From NCBI RefSeq assembly GCF_000026145.1, contig NC_009445.1:4526001-4590000 (forward strand): 64,000 bases of DNA, written 5' to 3'. The DNA comes from Bradyrhizobium sp. ORS 278 (lineage in GTDB: Bacteria > Pseudomonadota > Alphaproteobacteria > Rhizobiales > Xanthobacteraceae). Below, in pieces: positions 8,762-17,258 of the stretch (position 1 is its first letter; the number at the start of each line of letters is the position of its first letter). Made by a program: the position numbers and the translations under genes. The notes beneath the pieces are model-generated. The model had not been told where the DNA came from. It searched no databases and saw nothing but the letters and a program-made list of their open reading frames with translations.

Positions 8762-8779
8762 CCGGGCGCGAACGCCCGG
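8762..8779. terminator. Hairpin between convergent genes
   Basis: CCGGGCG, loop CGAA, CGCCCGG: a perfect 7-bp GC stem between the activator stop (8686) and the GroEL stop (8807). There is no T-run on either side, so it is a terminator-like stem rather than a canonical intrinsic terminator. Confidence 0.5.
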
Positions 8780-8806
8780 TCCGTCATCAGCGAAAGCCCT
8801 GCGCGC

Positions 8807-10435
8807 TCACAACAGCTCGGCGCCGCCGCCCAAGGCGGGACCCGCGGTCGGGTCGTAATCGTCCGGCTTCTTCGCGATCAAAGTCTGCGTCGTCAGGATC
8901 AGCCCGGCGACGGAGGCGGCGTTGCGCACCGCGCTATAGCAGACCTTGACGGGATCGATGATGCCGGCCTTGATGAGATCGACCGAGGCGCCGTTGCGCG
9001 CGTCGAGGCCGTGGCCATTGGCGCCCTTCGCCACCTTCCTGACCTCCGCCTCGGCGTCGAGGCCCGCATTCGATGCGATGTGGAACAACGGCCGGCTCAG
9101 CGAGCGCTGCAGCAGCTCGGCCCCCTGCCGCACGCTGCCGTCCAATCCACTGATCAGCTCATCGAGCTTCGGCGCCGCCTTCAGCAGCGCGAAACCGCCG
9201 CCGGGGACGATGCCCTCCTCGATCGCCGCCCGCGTCGCATTGATCGCGTCCTCGATCAGCTGGGTGCGGCGCTTCTGCTCGACCGGCGTTGCGCCGCCGG
9301 CGAGGATCATCGCCGTGCCGCCCGAGAGCTTTGCAATGCGCTCCTGGAACTTGTCGCGCTCGATGTTTTCCGGCGCGGCTTCATATTGCCGCATCACCTG
9401 CTCGCGGCGCGCGGCAATCCGATCGGGATCGCCGGCGCCTGCCGTGATCAAGGTCTTGGAAGCGGAGATCCGCACCTGGCGCGCGGCGCCGAGATCCTGC
9501 AGCTCGGCCTTTTCCAGCCGGCCGCCGAGATCGACGGAGATCACGCGGCCGCCCGTGGTGATCGCGATATCCTCGAGCATGGCCTTGCGCCAATGGCCGA
9601 ACTCTGGCGGATGGATCGCGGCGACCTTGAAGTTGTTCTTCTCGCGGCGCGCCAGGAGCTGCATGATCACGACCGGCGCGACCTCCTCGGCGATGATCAA
9701 GAGCGGCCTGCCGCTCTTCTCGACCAGCGAGATCACGCCGGCGAGCTGCTCGCCGCTCTGGATCTTGTGGTCCGTCATCAGGATGAACGGATTGTCGAGC
9801 ACGACCTGCATGCGCTCCACATCCGTTACCATGTGATGCGAGAGATAGCCGCGCTCGAACGCCATGCCTTCGATCACTTCGAGCGTCGTCTGGACCGTGC
9901 TGCCATATTCGACCGCGACGATGCCATGCGTCCCCGCGCGCTCGAAGGCTTCCGCGACCATGTCGCCGAGCGCGGCATCGTTGGCCGCGATGCTCGCGAC
10001 CGCGCGCAGTCCCGCCGAGCCCTGCACCGCGATCGCGGAGCGCTTCAGGTGCTTGATCGTCTCGGCGACCGCAAGCTCGAGTCCCTCGACCAGTTCCACC
10101 GGATTGGCCCCTGCCGCGAGGCATTTCAGCCCGTCCTGCACCAGCACGTCGGCCAGCACCGTGGCCGTCGTGGTACCGTCGCCGGCGGTGTCATTGGTTT
10201 GCTTCGAGACCTCGCGCAGCACCTGCGCGCCCATGTTCTCGAACGGACATTCCAGCTCGATTTCGGCGGCGATGCTGACGCCGTCGCGCGACACGATCGG
10301 CGTCCCGATCGGGCGGTCCATGATCGCGTTCATTCCCTTCGGACCCAGGGTGCCGCGCACCGCCTTGGCGAGCTTGGCAACGCCCCGTCCCAAAGCGGCT
10401 CGCGCCGCTTCGTCATGCAGCATGATCTTCGGCAT
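8807..10435 (-). CDS. mimG: GroEL-like chaperonin of the monooxygenase operon
   Basis: 542 aa. Full Cpn60 fold: LGPKGMNAIMDRPIGTPIVSRDGVSIA, ATP site NDTAGDGTTTATVLADVL, and KLSGGTAMILAGGATPVEQK. It diverges from housekeeping GroEL: it starts MPKIMLHDEAAR and ends ALGGGAELL without the GGM-rich tail, and no groES is adjacent. Family knowledge: mim/prm clusters of Mycobacterium and Rhodococcus carry such a GroEL, needed for folding of the hydroxylase large subunit. The ATG at 10435 has GGGAGG upstream; the open frame extends further upstream but overlaps unrelated sequence. Last gene of the operon. Confidence 0.9.
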   Translation of the reverse strand: MPKIMLHDEAARAALGRGVAKLAKAVRGTLGPKGMNAIMDRPIGTPIVSRDGVSIAAEIELECPFENMGAQVLREVSKQTNDTAGDGTTTATVLADVLVQDGLKCLAAGANPVELVEGLELAVAETIKHLKRSAIAVQGSAGLRAVASIAANDAALGDMVAEAFERAGTHGIVAVEYGSTVQTTLEVIEGMAFERGYLSHHMVTDVERMQVVLDNPFILMTDHKIQSGEQLAGVISLVEKSGRPLLIIAEEVAPVVIMQLLARREKNNFKVAAIHPPEFGHWRKAMLEDIAITTGGRVISVDLGGRLEKAELQDLGAARQVRISASKTLITAGAGDPDRIAARREQVMRQYEAAPENIERDKFQERIAKLSGGTAMILAGGATPVEQKRRTQLIEDAINATRAAIEEGIVPGGGFALLKAAPKLDELISGLDGSVRQGAELLQRSLSRPLFHIASNAGLDAEAEVRKVAKGANGHGLDARNGASVDLIKAGIIDPVKVCYSAVRNAASVAGLILTTQTLIAKKPDDYDPTAGPALGGGAELL

Positions 10436-10465
10436 GGTCTCAACCTCCCTCTCGCCTGGTCGTTC

Positions 10466-10513
10466 GCCGTTCAGGCCGGCGCGACTTTTGTTGTCCCCCG
10501 GCCGTTCAGGCCG
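10466..10513. repeat. Direct repeat GCCGTTCAGGCCG, two copies
   Basis: The 13-mer GCCGTTCAGGCCG occurs at 10466-10478 and again at 10501-10513, 35 bp apart, between the DUF59 gene stop and the GroEL start. The second copy overlaps the end of the DUF59 gene. Meaning unknown; possibly a local duplication. Confidence 0.7.
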
Positions 10514-11303
10514 AGGCGCGTGCTTTCGGAACGTACGGCGTCTCCAGATCGAACCGCACCGACAAGAGACCGCGGCACAGCGCGCTGTTGAACTCGGCAT
10601 TGACGCCGACACGGCGCAGTCCGGAGACGTAGGCGGCAAAGTGCTCCGCGCTCAGCGGCAGTCCCGCCGCATCGACGAAAGCCGGCATCTCGTCGCCAGC
10701 GGCCGCCACCACGTCGCGCCGCTCGAGATACCGCCGCCTCAGACGGTCACCTTCGTCATCGACCGGCAGGTCACTAAGCTCGACAAGGGTGAGCGCCGTG
10801 AGCGTCTGAGGCGAATGCCCGATTCCCGTGAGGTGATTGAGCAACGCCACCTGCCGGCGCTGTAACGCCTTGATGAGGAACGTCCGGCGCAGATCCTCCA
10901 GGTTGCCATCCGCCTCGACGCCGAACGTTTCCTGGAACGACAGCCCCTGCGCCAGCCCGGCATTTATCTGGTCGGCATACATGTGCTCGCCAAGCATGAC
11001 GCTGACGCCAGTCACCCAGTCCAGCGCGCTCACCACGCGACGCATGTCGTCCGCCATCAGGAACGAGAAGTTCGCCGCGCACCAATAGGTCGGCAGCCGG
11101 AATTCGATATGGACGCGGTTGCTCGCATCCACTTCCGCCCTGGTGACGAAGTTGAGATCGACCACCGACTCGTCGAGCTCCGGATCCATGACGCTTTGAA
11201 GCGAAGCCCACACTTCGGCCTGACGCGTGTCGATGTGCCACTGCTCCGCCTGCCGGTGATGGTCCGGCAGGCCCGCTACGATCCGCCCGCTCATGGCCGT
11301 CAC
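10506..11303 (-). CDS. MIP18/DUF59-domain protein of the monooxygenase operon
   Basis: 265 aa. The N-terminal third has the DUF59 (PaaD/MIP18) pattern: WASLQSVMDPELDESVVDLNFV, then VHIEFRLPTYWCAANFSFLM with the conserved Cys. Such proteins take part in Fe-S or iron-site assembly, and a homologue regularly accompanies prm/mim-type diiron monooxygenases. The C-terminal region (about 130-265) is helical and unrecognised. Start is GTG, overlapping the amidohydrolase stop as GTGA; an ATG three codons later is an alternative. A role in maturing the diiron hydroxylase or the reductase [2Fe-2S] cluster is inferred from context. Confidence 0.8.
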   Translation of the reverse strand: MTAMSGRIVAGLPDHHRQAEQWHIDTRQAEVWASLQSVMDPELDESVVDLNFVTRAEVDASNRVHIEFRLPTYWCAANFSFLMADDMRRVVSALDWVTGVSVMLGEHMYADQINAGLAQGLSFQETFGVEADGNLEDLRRTFLIKALQRRQVALLNHLTGIGHSPQTLTALTLVELSDLPVDDEGDRLRRRYLERRDVVAAAGDEMPAFVDAAGLPLSAEHFAAYVSGLRRVGVNAEFNSALCRGLLSVRFDLETPYVPKARASA

Positions 11304-12337
11304 GCCGGAACGGGTTCGGACAGATGCGCGTAGCCGCCGCCGGCGCGGATCTTCTTCTTCTGGGCTTCGACGTCAATGCCGTAGAGCCGCGCGGCGTTGA
11401 GACCGAGGATCTTGGTCTTGTTCTCCAGCGTCAGGACCGATCCGGTCTCCTTGGTGAGGTCCTCCGGAATCTCAAACGCCATGAACTTGTCGATCAGCCA
11501 TTTCGGAGTCCAGATGCCGTAGTCGCTGCCATACAGGATCTTGTCCGGCCCGAGCCAGAACAGCAGCTCCGACATCACATGGGCGAAATAGCCCGGCCGC
11601 GAATGGATGAACGGGAGAGCCACCGCGATCCCCGCATAGACATTGGTCTCCTGGGTGGCGATCCAGCAGAAATCGTCCAGCCGCGGTAGCCCGCAATGTT
11701 CGACGATGAAGTTGAGATCCTGGAACGAGGTGGCGACGTCGTCGATGTCGGCGACATCGAACGCATCCCGGTTCAGGGGAATGATCGTCGGCCCCTTGTG
11801 GACGTGGACGTTCTTGATGCCGAGCTTCTGCGCCGCCTCGAGATATTTGTAGGAGTCCTTGTCGGAGAGCTTGTAGCCCTTGGACTCGCCGCGCCATTCG
11901 GCGGTGTACAGCTTCACACCCTGCAGCTTGTATTTCTCGGCCAGCGCGTGCAGATCCTCGAGGCCCTTGCTGCCGTCCCGCGGATCGAAGGCGCCATTGA
12001 GGATGAAGCGGTCCGGATGGCTCTTCTTCATCGCGGCGTTGCGCTCCGTGGTGTTGAAGCCGTTCTTGTAGAAATCCGTCAGGTATGTGGGCTGCAGGAT
12101 GGCCATGTCGTCGTAGCCCGACACGAACAGATCGTCGAACATGGTCTTCGCGTCGTATTTTTCGAACTTCTCCTTTTCCCACTTCTCCGAGGGCGGGCTG
12201 AGGTTGGCGTGGTAGGCATAGAAGCAGTCGATGAACTGCTTGCCGTGAATGTTCTTCTGGTTGGCCGGGCTGCCGTCCCAGAAGTGGGTGTGCCCGTCGA
12301 TCACGAATATCTCGTCGCCCGCAGCCGTTCTGTACAT
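11300..12337 (-). CDS. Amidohydrolase-family protein of the monooxygenase operon
   Basis: 345 aa, amidohydrolase 2 (ACMSD-like) TIM barrel. Metal-binding HxH at residues 16-18 (IDGHTHFWDG), later NVHVHKGP and FIVEHCGLP with metal His residues, and YGSDYGIWTP with the catalytic Asp. A close homologue sits between the coupling protein and groEL genes in known propane/mim clusters, where its reaction is not defined; hydrolysis or decarboxylation of an oxidation product is possible. GTGA overlap with the DUF59 gene downstream; about 105 bp separates it from the coupling-protein gene upstream. Confidence 0.87.
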   Translation of the reverse strand: MYRTAAGDEIFVIDGHTHFWDGSPANQKNIHGKQFIDCFYAYHANLSPPSEKWEKEKFEKYDAKTMFDDLFVSGYDDMAILQPTYLTDFYKNGFNTTERNAAMKKSHPDRFILNGAFDPRDGSKGLEDLHALAEKYKLQGVKLYTAEWRGESKGYKLSDKDSYKYLEAAQKLGIKNVHVHKGPTIIPLNRDAFDVADIDDVATSFQDLNFIVEHCGLPRLDDFCWIATQETNVYAGIAVALPFIHSRPGYFAHVMSELLFWLGPDKILYGSDYGIWTPKWLIDKFMAFEIPEDLTKETGSVLTLENKTKILGLNAARLYGIDVEAQKKKIRAGGGYAHLSEPVPA

Positions 12338-12442
12338 CGCGCGTCTCCCGCTCCCAGATTGATTGTGATGAGGCCTGCCGTTGATGGCAGAGCCAGGTTG
12401 GCCCGGCCGGCGCGAAGCCGGCCGGGCATCCGCAGGCGCCGG

Positions 12443-12799
12443 TCAGGCGATGTATTTCATCATCTCGTTCATGTCGCCGAACAGCACGACCGTGTTGTCG
12501 TCGACCATGACCATCCGGCCGTAATGCGTCGATGTCGCGATCTCGAACAGATGCGGCGTCATTTCGCGGCCGAGCTCCTCGGAGATCTCGTCCATCTTGA
12601 ATTCCATCTTGCCGATGCCATCGATCCGGATCATCGCCGGCATGTAGGTCACGGTGATATGGTCGTGGCGGCTCATGACGTCGGCGATGGCGCGTGCCTC
12701 GACGCTGTCGTTCATGGTCACTCCGCATTGGTTGGACACCGTGTCCTCGAACTTGATGTCCTTCATCGGTTTGAAGATGTTGTCGGCTTCCTGCATCAT
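12443..12799 (-). CDS. mimD: Monooxygenase coupling/effector protein (MmoB/DmpM family)
   Basis: 118 aa, within the range of cofactorless coupling proteins. NQCGVTMNDSVEARAIADVM and HITVTYMPAMIRIDGIGKME follow the MmoB/DmpM core. This subunit binds the hydroxylase and tunes electron transfer and substrate access. The order large subunit, reductase, small subunit, coupling protein is that of the mimABCD/prmABCD clusters. Either of the first two Met codons could start the protein; AGGAGAACG precedes them. Confidence 0.88.
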   Translation of the reverse strand: MMQEADNIFKPMKDIKFEDTVSNQCGVTMNDSVEARAIADVMSRHDHITVTYMPAMIRIDGIGKMEFKMDEISEELGREMTPHLFEIATSTHYGRMVMVDDNTVVLFGDMNEMMKYIA

Positions 12800-12841
12800 G
12801 GTCGTTCTCCTGACGAATTGAGTGAAGGGCGTGGACAGCGG

Positions 12842-13933
12842 CTAGGTCAGACTGGCCGGAACCGTCAGGCCAAGCTCGGCGGCGATGCCCCTGATCCGGT
12901 TCTTGGCCTGACCGAGCGCGTCGTTGAACGAGACGACCTTGACACGCGGCTGCGACCAGATCGGCTGCAGCCGGTTGGCGGCGTCGAGCGCGAGCTCGGC
13001 GTGCTTGGCCAGCCATTTGTTGAACAGCGCGATATTGTGCGCCGAGTGCTGCGCATCGGTGCCGAGGATGTGGAACAGCTCGACCGTGTTGGCGAGGTTG
13101 CGCTCGTAGTCGGCCTCCGCCGCGGAGACCACGGCCGGGGTGATGAAGTCGTTCTGGGCCGATGCGGCCTGCATCAGGAAGCCGGACCGGAACAGCTCGC
13201 CGACAAGAGGCTCGAACACCACGTTGGTGGCGAAATACTGTTCCAGATAATCGTTCGATCCCATCACCGACTCGATCGACTTGCGCACGCCCTGCCAGAT
13301 CGGATCGTCCAGCCAATGCTGCTTGCCGGCATTGACGTCGAAGCCGGGAAGATCGAGCGCGATCTCGCTCAGATACAGCGTGATGTCCTGGGCAAAGCGC
13401 AGCTTGTAGGACGAGTTGGTCAGGATCGCATTGTTCACCATCTGGGTGTAGCCATAGCGCTGCGCCTGCATGGTCGACGTGCCGAGCCCGAATTCGGCAT
13501 GCTTGTAGGCGCCGAGATGATTCTGCAGGATCTTCACCCAGGCGGGATCGAAGCGCGCCGGCGCGCCGGACTTGCGGCCGTTCTCGATGGTGTTCTGCAC
13601 CATGCCGCAGATCGTCGACTGCCGCTGGTAGTGCGTCCGTTCCCACTCCTGGTCGACGGCGCGGAACTTGTGCCAGTTGGAGCTCTTCGCCGCCGTCCAG
13701 TCCTTGCTGTAGGTCGGCGTGCCGTCCGGGAAGGAGATGATCCAGTCCTGCAGCAGATAGCGCTCGGGATCCGGCTGAACGTCGACGGTCATGTCCTCGT
13801 AGTGCGTGGCCTTGCGGCCCTTCGGCTCGAAATAGTTATATCTGCGGCTGTCGGAACCGGGAAACACGGCCGATCCCGCCGCGCCGGATTTGACGACCGG
13901 CTCCGCAGTGGCTCCGCTTGCTTGTGCACTCAT
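12842..13933 (-). CDS. mimC: Monooxygenase hydroxylase small (beta) subunit
   Basis: 363 aa. Matches the beta subunit of soluble diiron monooxygenases: RRYNYFEPKGRKATHYEDMTVDV near the N-terminus, WEKT-like WERTHYQRQSTICGMVQ, and helical AHNIALFNKWLAKHAELALDA. It lacks the two ExxH motifs, as expected for this subunit, which packs against the alpha subunit. ATG with GGGAGGTC upstream. About 40 bp before the coupling-protein gene and 48 bp after the reductase gene. Confidence 0.9.
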   Translation of the reverse strand: MSAQASGATAEPVVKSGAAGSAVFPGSDSRRYNYFEPKGRKATHYEDMTVDVQPDPERYLLQDWIISFPDGTPTYSKDWTAAKSSNWHKFRAVDQEWERTHYQRQSTICGMVQNTIENGRKSGAPARFDPAWVKILQNHLGAYKHAEFGLGTSTMQAQRYGYTQMVNNAILTNSSYKLRFAQDITLYLSEIALDLPGFDVNAGKQHWLDDPIWQGVRKSIESVMGSNDYLEQYFATNVVFEPLVGELFRSGFLMQAASAQNDFITPAVVSAAEADYERNLANTVELFHILGTDAQHSAHNIALFNKWLAKHAELALDAANRLQPIWSQPRVKVVSFNDALGQAKNRIRGIAAELGLTVPASLT

Positions 13934-13981
13934 GACGACCTCCCTCTTTTGTGGTTGTGCTGCGACGATGTCCGAGCGCCG

Positions 13982-15046
13982 TCATCGCACCGCCGGCGTA
14001 AACTTGTCGAAATAGATGTGGTCCGGCTCGACGCCGTTGATCTGCAGGACCGGAAGCACCGCATCGATCATCTGCGTCGGACCGCAGGCATAGGCGTCGA
14101 TAACCCCCGCCAGCCGCTCCTGCTTGAGGTGACGCGCGACGACCTCGTGCACGAAGCCGGTCTCACCGTCCCAATGATCCTCGTCCGTCGCATGCGACAG
14201 CGCCGGCACGAACCGGAAATCCGCGAGCTCCCGGCCGATGGCCGCGAGCTCATCGAGATGGAACAGGTCCGCGCGCGACCTCGCGCCATAAAAGAAGCGG
14301 ATCGGGCGCTGTTCCCCGCTCGCGATGTGATCGGCCAGGATCGACCATAGCGGCGACATCCCCGACCCTCCCCCGATCAGCAGCATCGGGCCCGGGCGTT
14401 CTTCGCGCCGGAAGCAGGTGCCGTAGGGGCCTTTCGCCAACACGACGCTGCCGACATCGAGCCCGCCGTCCAGCTGCGAAGAGAAGGCGCCATTCGGATA
14501 TTTCTTGATGATGAAGCTCAGCCGCGTCCCCTCGCCTGGCGCATTGGCCATCGAGAAGGCACGGGTAATACGGCCGTCGTCGATCGTCAGGTCGACATAC
14601 TGGCCGGCCCAGAACTTCATCGGCTTGTCGATCTCGATCTCCAGCAACCGGATGTCCGAGGTCAAGGCGGTGATGCCCGTGACGTGTCCGCGGAAGGTCT
14701 TGACCGCGATCGATCGCCTCAGCATGTCCTCGTCGTAATTGAGCAGCTCGAAGCTGACGTCGCTATAGGCGTGCGTCCGGCACAGCAGGACATGACCGTT
14801 CTCGCTTTCGTAGTCGGGCAGCGCGAAGGTCGAATATTTCAGCAGCTCGATGTCGCCGTCGACGAGCTTCGACTTGCAGCTGCCGCACTGCCCTTCCTTG
14901 CAGCCATGCATCAGCGAGATGCCCTGCCGGAACGCCGCATCGAGCACGGTCTCGCCTTCCGCGACCTCCATCTCGATGCCGACAGGCTCGAATCGAACCT
15001 TGTGCACCTGCACGTCCGTCACGGCAGCCTTGGTCCCAACCGACAT
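13982..15046 (-). CDS. mimB: Monooxygenase reductase, [2Fe-2S]/FAD
   Basis: 354 aa. Plant-type ferredoxin domain with Cys49, 54, 57 (CKEGQCGSC) and Cys89 (LLCRTH), FAD domain with RAFSMANAP (RxYS-type), and NAD(P)H domain with GGGSGMSPLWS and a late YACGP. It passes electrons from NADH to the hydroxylase. Start choice: GGGGAGG ends directly before an ATG at 15052, which is too close, while the in-frame ATG at 15046 is 6 nt away, so 15046 is preferred. Confidence 0.92.
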   Translation of the reverse strand: MSVGTKAAVTDVQVHKVRFEPVGIEMEVAEGETVLDAAFRQGISLMHGCKEGQCGSCKSKLVDGDIELLKYSTFALPDYESENGHVLLCRTHAYSDVSFELLNYDEDMLRRSIAVKTFRGHVTGITALTSDIRLLEIEIDKPMKFWAGQYVDLTIDDGRITRAFSMANAPGEGTRLSFIIKKYPNGAFSSQLDGGLDVGSVVLAKGPYGTCFRREERPGPMLLIGGGSGMSPLWSILADHIASGEQRPIRFFYGARSRADLFHLDELAAIGRELADFRFVPALSHATDEDHWDGETGFVHEVVARHLKQERLAGVIDAYACGPTQMIDAVLPVLQINGVEPDHIYFDKFTPAVR

Positions 15047-15118
15047 CGACATCCTCCCCGGCACCCTTGATCAGATGGTCGCAGGGAGCCGGCGAACCGG
15101 CCCCCTGCTCTCGCAGCG

Positions 15119-16789
15119 TCAATGGCAAGGATTGATGGTGAAGCCCTTGCGATAATCGGCGACTGCGATCTCGCGCTCGATCGGCGAGAGCGCGCGGAAG
15201 CCCCGCAGCGGGCTGCCGAGCTGATGGCCGCGCACGTGATCGAGCGTCCACATGTCCTTGGCGTCGAACCGCAGATGCGGCTGGGCGGTCAGGGTCTTGC
15301 CATCCGGACGGACGAAGCCGAGATCCTTGATGGCGTCGGCGATGTCCCAGCCGTGGTAGCAGTCCTCCCACTCGCGGCGACCGCTGAAGCGGCCCATCGC
15401 AGGCGTGGGTCGGCCCTCATACTCGGCGGCGAACGCCACCTTGTGGGTCCAGCGGCAGCCTTCCGAGCAGTAGGTGTAGATCTTGCCGTCGACCTCGTCG
15501 CAGACGAAGTCCTCGCGGATCAGGCAAGGCACCATGCAGCTCCAGCACCGATGCGGGTACACGTAACCCACGTCGCTGTTGAACAGGATGTTGGTCTCGC
15601 CCGGCACGCTCAGCTTCGCATACCACTTCCAGAAGTCACCGAACTCGGCGTACCAGCCGGGGTACTTGTGCTCGAACCACTCGAAGTCCTTCTCGGTCTG
15701 GGCCTCGATTCGCCAGAAGTTCGCGGACCAGCCGACCGCGAAGAACTGGGCGGTCTTGTGGACGTAGTTCTTCTTGACGATTCGGTCCCAGGCGGCGGCG
15801 ACATCGTCATGGTGGATCTTGATGCCGTACTTCTCCAGCGGCAGCATGTAGGTCCGGTAGTAGTCTTCATAGATCCAGCGGTGCCACAGCTCCGCATAGG
15901 ACTCCTTGTTCTTGTCGCGGTTGGTGGTGCCGTATTCGATGAAGGTACCGATCGCGGCGTCGACGATGGCATGGTTCTGCCAGAACGCATATTTAAGGTC
16001 GCGCTCGAGCAGCTGGTGGTTCGACGGATCGTTGATCATCGCCATCAGCATCGAATGGCCGTTGCCGATGTGACGCGATTCATCCGACTGCACCGACAGG
16101 AACACCGTCGGCAGCGCATAGTCGCCGTTGCGCGCGGCCTCCGACGGCATCGCCACGAACAGCGTGTTGGTGAACGCGGTCTCGGCCACCACCGTCAGGT
16201 ACACGTTGGCCGCGGTGATCGCGTCGCCGGTGAGAAAGCCCTCGGCGAACTGCCGCCCGATCGTGGTGGCGTAGCACTTGCCGAACGCGGCCTCGGTGAT
16301 GTCGAACCCGGCCGGATCGATGTAATTCTCCATGTACCACTTCTTGAGGTTCATCTGGATCGTCGAGTGCCGGAACTCGTCGACCATCTGCATTGTGAAG
16401 CCGGTGCGCAGCTCTTCGCCCGGCGCCAGCCGGCCGACCATCGCCATCGATCGCGCCGCCGAGATCTCCGGGAACGGAATGATGGCCAGGAACAGCTTCA
16501 TCCATTCGACCCAGCGCGGCTCGACATTGCGGAACATGTCGCCGCGCAAGGCGGCGTCGAGCGCGCCGTAGACGCGGTTGTCCTTCTCCTCCTGCATCGG
16601 GAAATAGGAGCGCAGGACCTGCTTCATCGGATCGCGGGGAGTCTTGGAAATCTTGTAGTCCGTCGGGAACGTCATCGCTTCCTGGACATAGCTCGGCGTC
16701 CAGCCGAGATCAGCGACGCGACTAGCTGCCTCGGCGATCGTAATGCCCTTCTGTGCCGTAATCTTGTTGAGCGTCAGACTTGCAGACAT
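15119..16789 (-). CDS. mimA: Propane/acetone-type diiron monooxygenase hydroxylase large (alpha) subunit
   Basis: 556 aa. All six diiron ligands are present: Glu108, Glu138-x-x-His141 (VDEFRH), Glu203, and Glu237-x-x-His240 (SDESRH). The spacing is identical to methane monooxygenase MmoX (114/144/147/209/243/246) with a shift of six. The C-terminal part has the YHS-like Cys cluster (CWSCMVPCLI, YCSEGCRWTHK) common in propane monooxygenase-type subunits. Length and gene order point to group-5 soluble diiron monooxygenases (prmA/mimA; propane, acetone, phenol). ATG with AAGGAGAAGGAA directly upstream. The true substrate is inferred from family. Confidence 0.93.
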   Translation of the reverse strand: MSASLTLNKITAQKGITIAEAASRVADLGWTPSYVQEAMTFPTDYKISKTPRDPMKQVLRSYFPMQEEKDNRVYGALDAALRGDMFRNVEPRWVEWMKLFLAIIPFPEISAARSMAMVGRLAPGEELRTGFTMQMVDEFRHSTIQMNLKKWYMENYIDPAGFDITEAAFGKCYATTIGRQFAEGFLTGDAITAANVYLTVVAETAFTNTLFVAMPSEAARNGDYALPTVFLSVQSDESRHIGNGHSMLMAMINDPSNHQLLERDLKYAFWQNHAIVDAAIGTFIEYGTTNRDKNKESYAELWHRWIYEDYYRTYMLPLEKYGIKIHHDDVAAAWDRIVKKNYVHKTAQFFAVGWSANFWRIEAQTEKDFEWFEHKYPGWYAEFGDFWKWYAKLSVPGETNILFNSDVGYVYPHRCWSCMVPCLIREDFVCDEVDGKIYTYCSEGCRWTHKVAFAAEYEGRPTPAMGRFSGRREWEDCYHGWDIADAIKDLGFVRPDGKTLTAQPHLRFDAKDMWTLDHVRGHQLGSPLRGFRALSPIEREIAVADYRKGFTINPCH

Positions 16790-16831
16790 TTCCTTCTCCT
16801 TTGAACGTTGCATCAGCTTGTTGTCGTCAGG

Positions 16832-16867
16832 CCTTGATCGTTCGGTCGGAGGAGCCTCCGATCAAGG
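16832..16867 (-). promoter_or_regulatory. Structured leader: two alternative hairpins before mimA
   Basis: CCTTGATCG (16832-16840) pairs with CGATCAAGG (16859-16867), and TCGGAGG (16846-16852) pairs with CCTCCGA (16855-16861). The second stem shares three bases with the first, so the two compete at 16859-16861. It lies in the roughly 170-bp gap between the 99-aa gene and mimA, about 40 nt before the mimA start. No sigma54 consensus was found in this gap, so it is more likely an RNA element (processing, stability or attenuation) than a promoter. Function inferred. Confidence 0.45.
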
Positions 16868-16958
16868 ACGGCTCCCGCGACGTCTCCTGCAAATTCACGT
16901 CTGCCCATCAACTTTGAGGTCCGAAAATTGACTTTGACTTCCGTAATGAATTGGCATT

Positions 16959-17258
16959 TCAGACCGGCTTGGCGGCGCCTGCCGCCCCGTCGGCTTCGGC
17001 GCCGCGGCTGACCAGAGACCGGCCTTCCGCGACAAACTTCGCCGCCAGCACCAGCGTGCCGATGGCAAACTCACTGCCGTGCCGCGCGATCATCGCCTCG
17101 GCGATCGCGCCGACCTGCGCAAAGAATGCGTCCTTCGAGCGGTCGTTGTCAGTCGGCTCCGCCGACGGCGGCATCTGATCGCGCGCCGGCGGCACGGCCG
17201 AGACCGGGCCGGCCGACTGTTTGAGATTGAGCCTGCTCATATCGACCTTGCTCATCAT
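16959..17258 (-). CDS. Uncharacterised small protein at the head of the monooxygenase operon
   Basis: 99 aa. The N-terminal half is Pro/Ser-rich and probably disordered. The C-terminal half (DAFFAQVGAIAEAMIARHG and TLVLAAKFVAEGRSLV) forms two amphipathic helices. No family recognised. ATGA overlap with the coiled-coil gene upstream makes it almost certainly a real, coupled gene. Its place between alcohol dehydrogenase and hydroxylase suggests a role in the monooxygenase pathway or its assembly, but nothing in the sequence proves it. Confidence 0.7.
   Translation of the reverse strand: MMSKVDMSRLNLKQSAGPVSAVPPARDQMPPSAEPTDNDRSKDAFFAQVGAIAEAMIARHGSEFAIGTLVLAAKFVAEGRSLVSRGAEADGAAGAAKPV

Noticed and set aside
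10436..10639. N-terminal extension of the GroEL frame
   Set aside because: It runs into the DUF59 gene in another frame; the normal GroEL start (MPKIMLHDEA) has its own Shine-Dalgarno.
8696..16804. Long plus-strand frames antisense to groEL, the amidohydrolase-to-reductase genes and mimA
   Set aside because: All lie opposite genes with intact catalytic motifs; composition (HRR/ADR-rich) is that of shadow frames.
16790..16958. Possible separate sigma54 promoter directly upstream of mimA
   Set aside because: The best minus-strand match (TGGGCA then TTTGCA near 16890-16910) has the GG and GC elements about three bases too far apart. The clear consensus lies upstream of the alcohol dehydrogenase gene instead.
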